Positions 24,607 to 35,967 of a stretch of DNA of 64,000 bases are shown piece after piece. The position numbers were made by a program, and so were the translations under genes. How positions within the stretch are numbered: the first letter of the stretch is position 1; each line of letters starts with the position of its first letter. The notes beneath the pieces were generated by a model. The model saw nothing but the letters and a program-made list of their open reading frames with translations, was not told the origin of the DNA and did not search any database. This DNA comes from Nepenthes gracilis (lineage: Eukaryota; Streptophyta; Magnoliopsida; Caryophyllales; Nepenthaceae), in contig BSYO01000033.1 of the NCBI GenBank assembly GCA_033239525.1, positions 8,113,501-8,177,500 on the forward strand, in the 5' to 3' direction.

Positions 24607-24839
24607 GATCCTGTCGGGACGTCATCCGTCATTCCGGCAATACTGCGACAGACTTCAAGCTTCCCCTTCGTAAGTACCTTGGCCATCATACTGCGAACAA
24701 TACTGAGTTAACAACATCTCACACCTAATAATATCAGATATCAATATGTTTCGATTTAGAGCGGAATGAGAAGTTTCTGTAGTGGTGGATTACATTTTAA
24801 TTATTATAAAGTAGCACATATCTCTCCTACTTGAAGCCA

Positions 24840-26271
24840 AATTCCTAGACGAACTTCTTCATCCACAATATTTCCTTACTCGCCTCTATTACTGCAATAA
24901 ACTCTGCCTCAGTGGTCTAAAGAGCAACACACTTCTACAACTTCGACTATCAAGAAACAACCCCTCCCGCGAACTTAATCATGTATCCCGATGTGGACTT
25001 TCGGGAGTCAACATAACCCACCATACGGCATGAGTGTATCCGATTAGATGTGCCTTGTCATCTCTAAAGCACAAGCATAATTTGGAGGTTCCTCAAAGAT
25101 ATCTTAGTATCCACTTTACCGTAGACCAATACTCCTTTCTAGGATTTGACAGTTGATGGTTGACTATGCCGACGGCATAAGCAATGTCTAGTCTTGTGCA
25201 CACCATAATATACATCAGGCTACCTATCGCTGAGGAGTAGAGTACGCCTTTTATACTTGCCTTTTCAGCATCTGAGGAAGGATATTGTTTGCTACTCAAT
25301 TTGAAGTAGTTGGCTAGTAGGGTGCTCACCAGCGTTAACTTTTCCATGTTAAAATGTTGGGGCATCTTCTCAATGTAACCCTCCTAAGACAACCACACAT
25401 TCTTTTCCTTGCGGTCGTGAAGTATATGATACTTCGTCGACCCCAAGTCTTTCATGGCAAGCGCCTTTCCGAGCTACTACTTCAACTCCTTCATTCGGGA
25501 GGCATCTCGGCCAACAATCACTATATCATCCACATAGAGTAGAAGAATAATGAAGCCATCTTCAGAAAACCTCTACACAAAGAGATAATAGTCCGAAATA
25601 GTCTTTCAATACCCTTAACTGACCATGATAGACTCAAACGTATTATACCACTGTCTTAAGGCATGTTTCAACCGGTACAGACTCTTCCTCAAATGATATA
25701 CCAGTTGCTCCTTTGTCGTGAATCTTAATCCCTCCAATTACTGCATGTAAATTTCCTTCTTAATGTCACCATGGAGAAACAATGTCCGCACATCTAGCTG
25801 TTCCACCTCCAAGTCAAGAATAACAATCAATCCGAGCACCACTTGGATTGAAAACATCTTTACAATTGGAGCAAAGATCTCATCAAAATTAATACCCCTC
25901 CATTGGTTAAAGCCTTTTACCACTAGCTTTACCTTATACCTCGGTTTTGGGCTATTCTCATCAGTTTTCACACGGAAGACCTGCTGGTTCTTCAACGCTT
26001 GTTTCACCTTCAGTAGCATTATCAGCTTGAATATGTGGTTTTCACGCAGAGAGTTCATCTTATCTTGTATGTCTTCCATCCACTATATTCAGTGCTCATC
26101 TTTCATGGCTTTCTCAAAACTCTCAGGTTGCCCTCCATCCGTGAGCAATTCATACTCATCGGCCAATAGATAAGTCTCTTGAGGATTACCAGACTGGAAT
26201 GGTATCGACCGGCTCGGCAATATCACGAGGAGTAGCGCCATCTTCATCCTCTTTATTATTGCCTTGATCAT
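24840..26271 (-). pseudogene. Copia reverse transcriptase and RNase H, decayed
   Basis: On the minus strand from 26271 down: a YLLADEYELLTDGGQPESFE linker, the RT N-terminus (SPKPRYKVKLVVKGFNQ, then a FAPIVKM stretch), the intact YVDD active site at 25525-25536, then SSAIGSLMYIMVCTRLDIAY, and finally the RNase H end with a TTEAEFIAVIEASKE motif near 24890. These parts lie in different frames with several stops. The family is Ty1/copia, and the motifs match the Tork group best. Confidence 0.85.
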
Positions 26272-26296
26272 CGACCTCTTGATGGGTCAGAGTCGG

Positions 26297-27215
26297 TCAT
26301 ATGGGCTCAAGGCTAGCATCATGAACCCGACTGCCATCGCACACAACTTTTGGTTTCTTCTTAATATCTTTGATCATTTCATCTTTGACGAACACAATGT
26401 CTCTTGACCAGACGAACTTTCTCTCAATCGGGTCATAGAGGCGATATCCCAACTCATCTTTCTCATAACCAAGAAAGATGCATTCCCTCGTCTTCGACTC
26501 CAATTTTATCCTTTCATTATTCGGTATGTCCACAAATGCTCTACATCCGAACACTTGCAAGTGGTCGTAAGACACCTTCCCACCTGACTGCACATTTTCT
26601 AGGACTTTCCCATTTAATGGGCTGCTTGGTGACCAGTTGATGATACAAGCTACGGTTCTCCAGATTTCCTCCCAAAATGAACCGAGGAACTTCACTTCTA
26701 AAAGTACACAACGAACTCTCTCCATCAACGTTCATTTCATCTGCTCGGCCATCCCATTTAGTTGTGGTATCTTTGGTGGGGTCTTTTGGTGCTAATACCA
26801 TGTGACTGGCAGTATGTATCAAAGGTTCTAATGTACTCACCTCCATTATCACTCCAGATATACTTCAATTTCTTCCTTGTCTGTCTCTTCACCAGAGCAT
26901 GAAAATGCTTAAAGACTTTGAGGGCATAATCCTTCATCTTAAGTGGATAAACCCATAACTTTCTTAAAAATCATCAATAAACGAGATAAAATATTGTGCT
27001 TCTCCAAACGACTTCTCCTTGAACAGACCACATACATCAGTGCAAACTGAATCAAGTAGTTTGACATTCTTAGTAGATGGGTTTCTGAGGAATAAAACTC
27101 GTCTTTGCTTCCTCGCCAAACAATGAGAACATGTCCTCAGTTTGGCATTTTTTATACCTTGGAGAAGATCCTTCTTGGCTAGGCTATTCAATCCTTTCTT
27201 GCTCATGTGGCTCAA
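26297..27215 (-). pseudogene. Copia integrase, decayed
   Basis: The minus strand shows the GAG-pre-integrase end (KLRTCSHCLARKQRRVLF), the catalytic core with WSDNGGEY near 26835-26865, and the C-terminal part with SYDHLQVFGCRAFVDIP and KTRECIFLGYEKDELGYRL. The order and motifs are those of copia integrase. Frame breaks occur near 26730-26960. Confidence 0.85.
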
Positions 27216-27356
27216 CTAACGGTGCCACAAGTTTGGGGACTCCTCACTCCTCGAGATATGCATCTCTTCAGCCACGACAGAGGCTCGCAACATATACAAA
27301 CCGGAGACCTTCCTTCCACGGACATTGACTAGAGACCCTCTAGACAATTTTTATGC

Positions 27357-28430
27357 TCATTCACAGAAGGTGTTATAATGTCCTTCATCATCCAATCTGC
27401 CTGCTGAAATTATATTTAATTGAATATCTAGTACATGTCGCACGTCCTTTAGTAACAATCTTGTCCTATTGTTGGTGACAAGGGACACATCACCTTTGTC
27501 AACGACCCAGAACGTCCATTCATTTTCTATTCTTAACACTCCAAAATCTCCAAGAGTGTAAACTATGAATAGTCCCCTTCTCAACATGGCGTGGAGTGAT
27601 GCGCTGGTATCCATCACCCAGTCGGACTCACATTCGGTCAAATTTACCATATCGGCCATCTCACATGTCAACAGAAGGTCACCCTTAATGACAACCGAGA
27701 CCAAGGCCTTCTTCTCATTTCGTCCTTTCTCAGCCTTATTCTCTTTGTCTGCATTCTCACGCTTCCATTTGTAATAGTGTTTCTTAATGTGATCTATCTT
27801 CTTGCAGTAGTAACACTCAAGGTTTTGATACCTCAACGGTAACTTCGGTTCTTCTCTCCAGATTAAGGTCCGCGGCCAGCAGTTCGAAGTGCGGAGAGGA
27901 GGAGGACCCCTACGACCGACCATTTCCTCATTCAACATGGCTCCTTTTCCCATTTCCAGTGTCACTATGTCGTTTGACGCAGTATTAGCAATGGTGATTG
28001 TTATCACCTCTCAGGAGTTCGACAAGGTTATCAGGAGTCACAGGTCTAGCACCTTGTCTTCGAACTTGATGCTCATACCGCTCAGTCGGTTTACACATCT
28101 TTGAAACTCGTTCAAGTGGTCGGCAATGGATGAGCCTTCCTTGTACCGCACCTACATCAACTTTTCAGGTAAAATAACTTGTTGTTACCAGTCTTAGAAG
28201 TATAGAGCGTCTCCAATTTCTCCCACAGTGTCTTCACGTTCACCTGCATGAACTTTGCCTAGGGCTTTTGAGCAGCGAACGCCGAAAGGTGTATCGTCTT
28301 GACAAATAGCAAATCCAACATTTTACTCTGCCAAATATCATAGTTTGTGCCATTTAAATAAATTATCTTATTTTTTATCTCCATCGATTCTAGCAACGTT
28401 CAACAGCAGGCACTAAGAATCCTTTCTGAT
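27357..28430 (-). pseudogene. Copia gag and protease, decayed
   Basis: The minus strand contains the nucleocapsid zinc knuckle CYYCKKIDHIKKHYYKWK, in which the last Cys of C-x2-C-x4-H-x4-C is Tyr, and the protease active site as DTSAS instead of the usual DTGAS. Both changes would disable the proteins. The region between 28010 and 28430 is gag N-terminal sequence in broken frames. Confidence 0.75.
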
Positions 28431-28434
28431 ACCA
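28425..28434 (-). promoter_or_regulatory. Primer-binding site (initiator-Met tRNA type)
   Basis: The minus strand reads TGGTATCAGA two bases inside the 5' LTR. Confidence 0.85.
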
Positions 28435-28436
28435 CT

Positions 28437-29165
28437 TGTTGGGAATCGGCCGGCTAGAGTTGGATCGAGATGAAAGAACACTGTGATAATCAAAAAATGA
28501 AAAGGAGAGGGAGAAATGAGGCGCACACAATTTACATGAAAATCCTCTTTTAAATAAGAAAAAAAAATTACGAGACATTTAGTCCACAAATTTCACTGTG
28601 AAAAATTTTGATTACAAAAACCTAAAGAATATAATATAAGAATAAAGCATGACTTCTTATATTACACTGTTATGTCCCAGAGTAGCAACAACATCAATAT
28701 ATATACAGATAAATCTACTTCAAATGCGACATTTACTCTGTAAGTTTGTTACCTATTCTGCAAGTCGATCACCTACTCTGCAAGTCGATCACCTACTCTG
28801 CAAGTCGGCCACTAGCTCTATAAGTCGACCACTTACTCTATAAGTCGATCACCTATTCCAGACTTTGCAGGTGATTTGTTACACCTGTTGACCTGCTTAC
28901 TAGTAAATCGTAGTCAACCTTTAATGTCTCCGGTCCGGCCGGCCCCTTTTTGGTCCAATTGGGCTCATCAGCCCGGTGTCCGCATTAGGCCAGCCACATT
29001 AAGCCGGCCTCATCAGGTTGGCATCATCAATCCGGCCGCTCGCAACGCGCGCGAAAGCCACAATGTTCCATCTCGACATTGTACCGGTGTGAGTGTTCAC
29101 CCAAATTTTCTGAACAGCCTGCCAATTGAATATGGATTTATACGGGAGTTACCCATATCTAAACG
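28437..29165 (-). repeat. 5' LTR of the copia element (729 bp)
   Basis: Begins TGTTGGGAATCGG. The right end is ..ATCTAAACG where ..ATCCCAACA is expected, so the terminal CA has mutated. It carries about six copies of the 20-bp repeat (28727-28860). Confidence 0.85.
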
Positions 29166-29170
29166 TATAG

Positions 29171-29623
29171 CCTAAGCTTGAGAAAGAATGGGTAAAGGCT
29201 GAAGTAGGCAAGGATAGGGTGTCCGGCAAGTTTTGTTTTGTTGGCAAATTCACAAGCACTAAGGAAATCAACCACCTCCTCATAAAGGCCTGGCCAATGA
29301 AATAGCTGCTACAATCTTTTGTAAGTCGCTACAAAACCTGAATGTCCTCCAATTAGGGATTCATGCTGTGCTGAGATCAACTTGGCCCTCATGTCGGTTG
29401 TAGCTCCAATATAAAGTTGGCTATGATACTTGAACTGTCCTACATTGTACCAGAATGGATGTTTGCTGTGTGGATGCTGTAGAAGGAAAGTTCGTAAGGA
29501 TGCAGCCAACTTGTCTTTTAAATAACTAGCTTTCACTTCTTGCAACCATTGTGGAATTACCCCTGAGGAACTGAAATGTTCTGCAGGTTCAAATTGTCTA
29601 GATAAAACAGGGGCCTTAGTCAT
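29171..29623 (-). pseudogene. Gypsy RNase H-integrase junction remnant (H2C2 zinc finger)
   Basis: The minus-strand reading contains QLYIGATTDMRAKLISAQHE and LIGGHSGFVATYKRL, the zinc-binding N-terminus of a gypsy integrase (usual pattern GGHSG-x-x-x-TY-R-L). It continues with stops to 29171, where the copia TSD begins, and picks up again at 23689. It belongs to the same chromovirus-like element as 22861-23689 and 21915-22149. Confidence 0.8.
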
Positions 29624-29639
29624 AGCTAAATGGCTGTTA

Positions 29640-31084
29640 GTGGTTAAATAATGAAACCATGACCCTCAATGAACTTCCTATGATACCCTATTAGTTAATA
29701 TACTTTTTCACCTTTCCATTGGTGAGAACTCTATCATATACGCTCGCCTGTATATGATCATAAACGGATATGTTTCTACTCAACTTATAAACAATTATCA
29801 ATTTCATACCATAATTTATGCCAATAATATAAGTCATTATAACAGCATATTTAAATGGCAATAATGTCAATTCAATGAATTAAGTTTCGTCCAAAATAGT
29901 TTACACTAAAAATCCATGGGTTTCCTCTTTTTGGATTTTTTATTATTTAAATATGTTGTTCTTAACCTATCTATAAAGAAATGATATTATGATGATAATA
30001 ATTTAAAGGAAAGAAGGCTAATAAATAATTTAAATGTGTAAATAAATTTTTAAGAAGAAAGACATATTCTCACCAAATCATAAAGTTTTCAACACTTCCA
30101 TATGTTTAGGCTCTATTTTTGCGCTTGATAATTGGTAAATCTTCATTTAGATCAAGATTGATCTCCATTTCATGCAGCCCCTCTAATTTATTCCAAGAAC
30201 TTACCAAAGTGATAATCCTTGTCATTTATCCAAAATTTACAATATTTATTTTAAGTTTTCAACACATAATTACTTTGTAGTTTTTAACTTTTTCTTTGCC
30301 ATCCATTGATCAATATGAATAATCTAATTATTATTTTAAACATAGAATAGGCCTTTCTTTCCATTAATTATATCACCATTTTCTCTATAATTTTTTTCAT
30401 ATAAAATCTAAGGAGATTATTTTAGACACATTTCTTATTAAAAATTGATGTGATCATGAATTTTACCATTAAATTTAAAATATCAACATAATCACCCAAA
30501 TTGCTTCTATAAGTTGACTTTAATTTAACAATTACTTAAGCCAATAATTTATCATAATAAAAATTGCCATTGGATTTTTTACATGTAATTAGGCCTATTA
30601 TTTCACAATGTCTATTAAATTTTAAAATCATCTAATCATTTGAAATCATTTTAAATACTTGTTCAAATCCATGAAGCAACACTTTATTACAAAATATTTC
30701 ATTAAAGTTTCATATTATGTCTTCTTCAAATTGATAAATCATCTTATTCCATGACTCTTAAAAAAACTTGTTTTTCTTACACTTTTTTTCTACATCTTAA
30801 TATATCATGTAACAATTTTGTAGATTATTTAGTTCCCGTCTTAATACTCATTTGTCCATCTAATTATTTTCAAAATAAATTTCATAAGTTAAACTACAAT
30901 TTTCACATAAATTTCATATAGCATGATTTTTCTTGCCCCAACATATTAATTTATCTTCAAAGTTACCATTATAATGTCTTTATTTATTCATTATAAAATT
31001 ATAGGAAGACTCGGTTCTAGCCTTAGCCGCACTCTCTTTAGTGCTTTGGCACTTTCTTAGTTACTAACTTCTTCGAACACCTGT
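29640..31084. other. No gene recognised; strongly AT-rich
   Basis: No supported coding sequence. A small hairpin (TCATATAC..GTATATGA) lies near 29733. The RT part of the gypsy element expected here is not recognisable. Confidence 0.5.
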
Positions 31085-31592
31085 GCCTATGTCATAAATG
31101 CAAATCAAAAGTAGGTAATATAATAATAAATAATAATTATAATTCGTAAAATAAATTTTTAAAATAAAGACGCCGAAATACAATACACAAACCTAGGTTA
31201 AACCTACCAAACAGCATTTATCAATAGTATGAACAATAACAACCATCATAGAATCTCTCCGAACTATCTGTTTGGATAATAAAATTAACATAACTTGCTC
31301 AAAATATCTATAAGAAAAAAGTAATCATCCAATCAATACAAACCCAGCCACCGATCTAAAATAAACAAAATATCACAATAACCAAATAGTAGGATAATCT
31401 GAAATCTAATTTTATAATAATAACATATACTAATGTCAACCTATCTATCGTCCAAATGGCATCAAAATACATACAATGCAAACACAGCCCAACTATAAGA
31501 CTAATACTCACAAATATATAAACAAATCTATACCGACGTCTACGTCCAAACTCCATGCAAGGTATCCATAGCCTTTTAATTTGAAATGGATT

Positions 31593-32225
31593 AGAAATAA
31601 TGAAAACGCAAATCAAATATTTAATAAATATCAATATATAATATATGAAACAAGTGCATCCAAAATCATAGTAGAAATTAATAAAATATATACAAAACTT
31701 ATAAGAGCTAAAATCTAAATATCTAATGTGTCAAATCAAGGAATATCTAAATGTGATCTCATACGTAAATCTCATAAGTCAAAAGCAAAGACCAAAAGAT
31801 CCAAAAGTATGAAACCAACCAAATCTGATATCCAAATCTAAACAGCAGTCAAAATTTGTGAATCTCAAATTAAAATTTTGAGTATCCAAATCAAATATAA
31901 GTAAAACATATCAGAAATTCAAAACATATCCAAATCAAAAAACTAAAGACTAAAACACTAATTTCGAGAAATGGTTATACATATTTCCGATAACCTTATA
32001 CCGGATCACTACTATTTAGACTCATATGCCAACTGTCTATATATATATATATATTCTTTTCCATAGATGGAGACAAATTTACTTTTATTTATTACTCGTG
32101 AATAATCGATGCAATCTTTAAATTTGTATGAATATATTATGATATTCAAATATATTAGTTTCATTCAATTCGTTATAATAATTCTCATAAAAATCAAATT
32201 GAGAAATGTCTCTATATCAAATATC
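31593..32225. repeat. Direct repeat, copy 1 (~633 bp)
   Basis: Closely similar to 33957-34592. Both begin AGAAATAATGAAA and stop matching after CAAATATC. Confidence 0.85.
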
Positions 32226-32793
32226 ATATATTTGATTATGCCTGATTTATTGCAAAATAATTGTAATATTACGTAGTGGAGCATGAATGCAATGCATTTA
32301 TGAGACTGCGTGATAATTATTATTATTATTTGGCAAATAAAATAAATAAAAAATGATCCTTATCATTCATTAACAGCAAGGTGGTCCGATACGATAAGGA
32401 AAGCCATGTATTTAAAAATTTTTTAGATAATAAAATAAAATCAAAATACATATAAACGTAAATATCTAATATATAAATTTATTTATATAAATAATAAATA
32501 CTTATAGATGCCACACCATTCAGTTACATCATATTTCTAAGCGGGCTTTATATGTTATTTTTTAAATTTTAATTATTTATTTTTAAATAAATAATTATAA
32601 TTTAATTATTGTATAATGGTTAATTTTAGTTAAATTTTAATTTTTTTTAATATTAATAAAATTATAATTATATTTTATAATATAAATAATTAAAATATAA
32701 AAAATAAGTTTAACCGCCCCTATCCCTACGAGAGATAAAACTTTCTCAAATTTATGATAATTTGGGAATTATCACACCACTGATTATGATAAT

Positions 32794-33318
32794 TTGGGAA
32801 TAATAATTTATGATAATTTCTGTTCCAACCCTAGATCATCAGCAAAGTCGGAGGCATTCAAGGAGTTGGAGGTGACTAAACGACAACACACATCAGGTAC
32901 GTTCCTCTCCATATTTCCAAAAGCCCTCACTGAAATCGATCACCCTTTGTCCCAAGATGAGAACCAACCACTCACGGCCTCTGCCACAGTTCCTCTCCAT
33001 CCTCCAACTCTTCCAAAAACTACAATCGCCACAGATACGTCCACTAAACCACAAATTTCACAATTTATAAATGAAATCCTACCCTCTAAACCAAATCGAA
33101 CAACCTGGACTGTCCACAATTTTCCCAATTCCTCACGCTCCGCCACGAACACCAACCCTAATCAAACGACAAACAAAGTCATCCACAAATCTTCTCGTTT
33201 CTCTCACTTCCTCATTGTTCACGGCCCTCACCTTCAAAAAATTACCCCAAACTGCTCAAAATTGGGCACTAGTGCAGTTCTCGAATGCCACAAAACTGGA
33301 GGAGGAAACAATGGATGA
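32794..33318 (+). CDS. Unrecognised open frame inside the rearranged element
   Basis: 174 codons rich in Ser, Thr, Pro and Asn, in a region less AT-rich than its surroundings. The coding-like composition continues in shifted frames to about 33760. The start codon given is non-ATG. No domain is recognised. It may be the gag-like internal part of the retroelement around it, or captured host sequence. Treat as a fragment. Confidence 0.2.
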   Translation: MGIIIYDNFCSNPRSSAKSEAFKELEVTKRQHTSGTFLSIFPKALTEIDHPLSQDENQPLTASATVPLHPPTLPKTTIATDTSTKPQISQFINEILPSKPNRTTWTVHNFPNSSRSATNTNPNQTTNKVIHKSSRFSHFLIVHGPHLQKITPNCSKLGTSAVLECHKTGGGNNG

Positions 33319-33789
33319 GTTGCAACCTCATCCATCCCATTCCCCACTTACCCAGCCACCACTCACATCAACTCGGCTATAGCACCACTCACTATCTCCT
33401 TTGAACCTGACTTTCCGTCTAATTTTCTCCACCCCAACATAATTCAGGCCCTAAACAATAAATCAATTCCTCCATTGAAGAATAAAAATTGTTGGTGTGC
33501 TTTGGATTCGAAGAAGCTGATTCTGGGAATGGAGCAAATAACAACCTAGAGGCACAGGCTCAATGAAGGGAAAATATTCACCAATTAAAAGTGTGGATCA
33601 GCCCTAGCACCTAATTCTCCTCCTTATATTCCTACAAGGTCAAAGCAGCTTACCCCAAGGGCTATTAAAATCGCACAGGCAATAATGACACGGCAAGTAG
33701 TATCAATACCTACTGGAATCACTGATTTGTCTGGATATAAAGCCACAATCAAGCAGCTAAAGGAAGTTACAATTTCTATTCTGTCTCTT

Positions 33790-33790
<1 letters not shown>

Positions 33791-33831
<41 letters not shown>
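33791..33831. repeat. (CT)n microsatellite
   Basis: A run of CT ending in GCGCGC. Confidence 0.95.
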
Positions 33832-33837
<6 letters not shown>

Positions 33838-33956
33838 CCTTTTCTCTCGAATCTTCCTCATTCTCTGATAATTCTGGTTCGTCTTCTTCCCCCTTCCAGA
33901 ACTTCCCCTCCCCTGTTGCTACGTTAATCTTCCGGATCAGCCTGTTTGCATCAGTC

Positions 33957-34592
33957 AGAAATAATGAAAGCGTAAATCAAATACTTAACAAATATCAATA
34001 TATAATATATGAAACAAGTGCATCCAAAATTATAGTAAAAATCAATAAAACATATACAAAACTCATAAGAGCTAAAATCCAAATATCTAATGTGTCAAAT
34101 CAATGAATATCTAAATGTGATCTCGTATGTAAATCTCATAAGTCAAAAGCAAAGACCAAAATATCCAAAAGTGTGAAATCAACCAAATCTAATATCCAAA
34201 TCTAAACGGCAGTCAAAACTTGTGAATCTCTAATTAAAATTTTGATTATCCAAATCAAATATAGATAAAACATATCAGAAATTCAAAACATGTCCAAATC
34301 AAAAAACTAAAGACTAAAACACTGATTTTGAGGAATGGTTATACATACTTCCGATAACCTTATACCAAATTATTACTATTTATACTCATATGCAAACTGT
34401 CTATATATATATATATATATATTCTTTTCTATAGACGGAGATAAATTTACTTTTATTTATTATCCGTGAATAATAGATGCAATCTTTAAATTTTATGAAT
34501 ATATTAGGACATTCAAATATATTAGTTTCGTTCAATTCGTTATGATAATTCTCATAAAAATCAAATTGAGAAATATCTTTATATCAAATATC
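33957..34592. repeat. Direct repeat, copy 2 (~636 bp)
   Basis: Partner of 31593-32225. It is followed by the T/C-rich leader-like sequence and the TTACA terminus at 35481. Confidence 0.85.
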
Positions 34593-35486
34593 CAAAACTT
34601 TTTTATCCGATGAAAAAGAATAACTTGGAAAGTATAAACCAAAGCTTTCCACCATGGGAGAAAGTACACATATCAAATTGAATACCAAAATAAAGCTCGA
34701 CACAAAACACATGTATGGAATATCACATGTAAGGTTTATATATAAGTTTTTTTGACTTTTCATTTATAAATATTCTTATACTAAACATACTATCTCAAAA
34801 TATTTACATATTTCACAAAACAAGCAAAAATTCTTAAATAATAATAAAATTAAAATAAAATTTTAAAATATTCGGTAAAAATAACATGCATGCGTGAATA
34901 ATCAAAATTGGATCAGTAAAATAACATTCATATCTAGTAAAATTACCAAATGTAGACAAAATTAAACTAAAATCAAAATAGACCAAAGATATGATTTAAG
35001 GATACTTACCTTCAACCTCCAATCTAACAAATCTAACCAAAAGATACTTCAAAATTTTTCTTATTCTCTTCCTCTCTCTTCTTTACCTTCTCTTTCTCTC
35101 TCATTTCTCTTCTTTTCCGTGCGACATGACTAACACAGGACACTGCTCCCTTACATAAACAAACTGTCACACAATTGCCACCTCATGTATGCATCATGCA
35201 CTACGTCTCGCCCTAATATCGCACGAGTATTGCCTCAGGCGCTACTCAAGATGAGCAATCTTCCAAACTACGCTTGAACACCGCTTCATGCGTGTATTAG
35301 GCGCCTCCAATCTATTCAAACTTCGCCCAAATGATCCAAAAACGCTCATCAAGCTTGTCTCAGGCATCAAGTCTACTTTCTTATTTTAACTTTTTTCATA
35401 TTCATATTATATAATTAATTTTAATTAATTTAAAATAAATTGATAATATCAAATCAATTAAATAAAAAACGGAATGTTACAGCCTA

Positions 35487-35962
35487 GTTATGTTAGAATT
35501 TAACTAGGAGTTAGAATTTTTATGGTGGCTCATATTTTTGCCCCCCTGGCCGTCCCTCCCTTCGTTGCTTTCCTACTTGGTTCTTATATTACTACTAACC
35601 ATATTCACTTAGAATTTTTATGTATTTTTATTGAGAGCAATTTAGAAAGTGAGAGAAGTACTCACCGATTATTAACTATCTTTTCTTCATTGTCCGTCCA
35701 CCGCGGTGTGTCCTGACATCCGTTCTTGTAATAGTGGCGGCCGTTCAATTTTATAGATCCATTATTTCATGCATTTCACAGCAAGTAATACTGCTATTTT
35801 CTCATAATCTTGCATATCATGCAAGTAAAATCTCTATTATTATTTGACAATTTAATCTATATACTAGCTAATCGGATGAGATTCTCTTTATCTTTTGTGG
35901 GTTTTAAATTTAAAATAATGTAATAAGTAAAATATATGAGATTTATGCTTAATTTCATAGTC
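35487..35962. other. No gene recognised
   Basis: A short stretch between two LTR elements. Nothing supported. Confidence 0.4.
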
Positions 35963-35967
35963 GTATG

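Larger units (their letters stand above)
23690..29165 (-). mobile_element. Ty1/copia element, Tork-like, complete but decayed, TSD CATAG/TATAG
   Basis: LTRs at 23690-24593 and 28437-29165 enclose a minus-strand gag-pol in copia order (protease, integrase, RT, RNase H). CATAG (23685-23689) and TATAG (29166-29170) flank it. A primer site of the initiator-Met type adjoins the right (5') LTR. The RNase H end (KCVAL..TTEAEFIA..W-MKKF) fits the Tork/Tnt1 group. Many stops and frameshifts make it inactive. It sits inside the integrase gene of an older gypsy element. Confidence 0.88.
31090..35481. mobile_element. Rearranged LTR element, TSD GCCTA
   Basis: Starts TGTCATAAATGC and ends GGAATGTTACA. 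GCCTA lies at 31085-31089 and 35482-35486. Inside, a ~635-bp segment occurs twice in the same direction (31593-32225 and 33957-34592) on either side of 1.73 kb of other sequence. The simplest reading is two partly deleted LTRs of one element (a left LTR lacking its end and a right LTR lacking its start) around a short internal piece. The TG..TTACA ends and T/C-rich leader resemble the solo LTR at 8220-10733. Confidence 0.6.
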
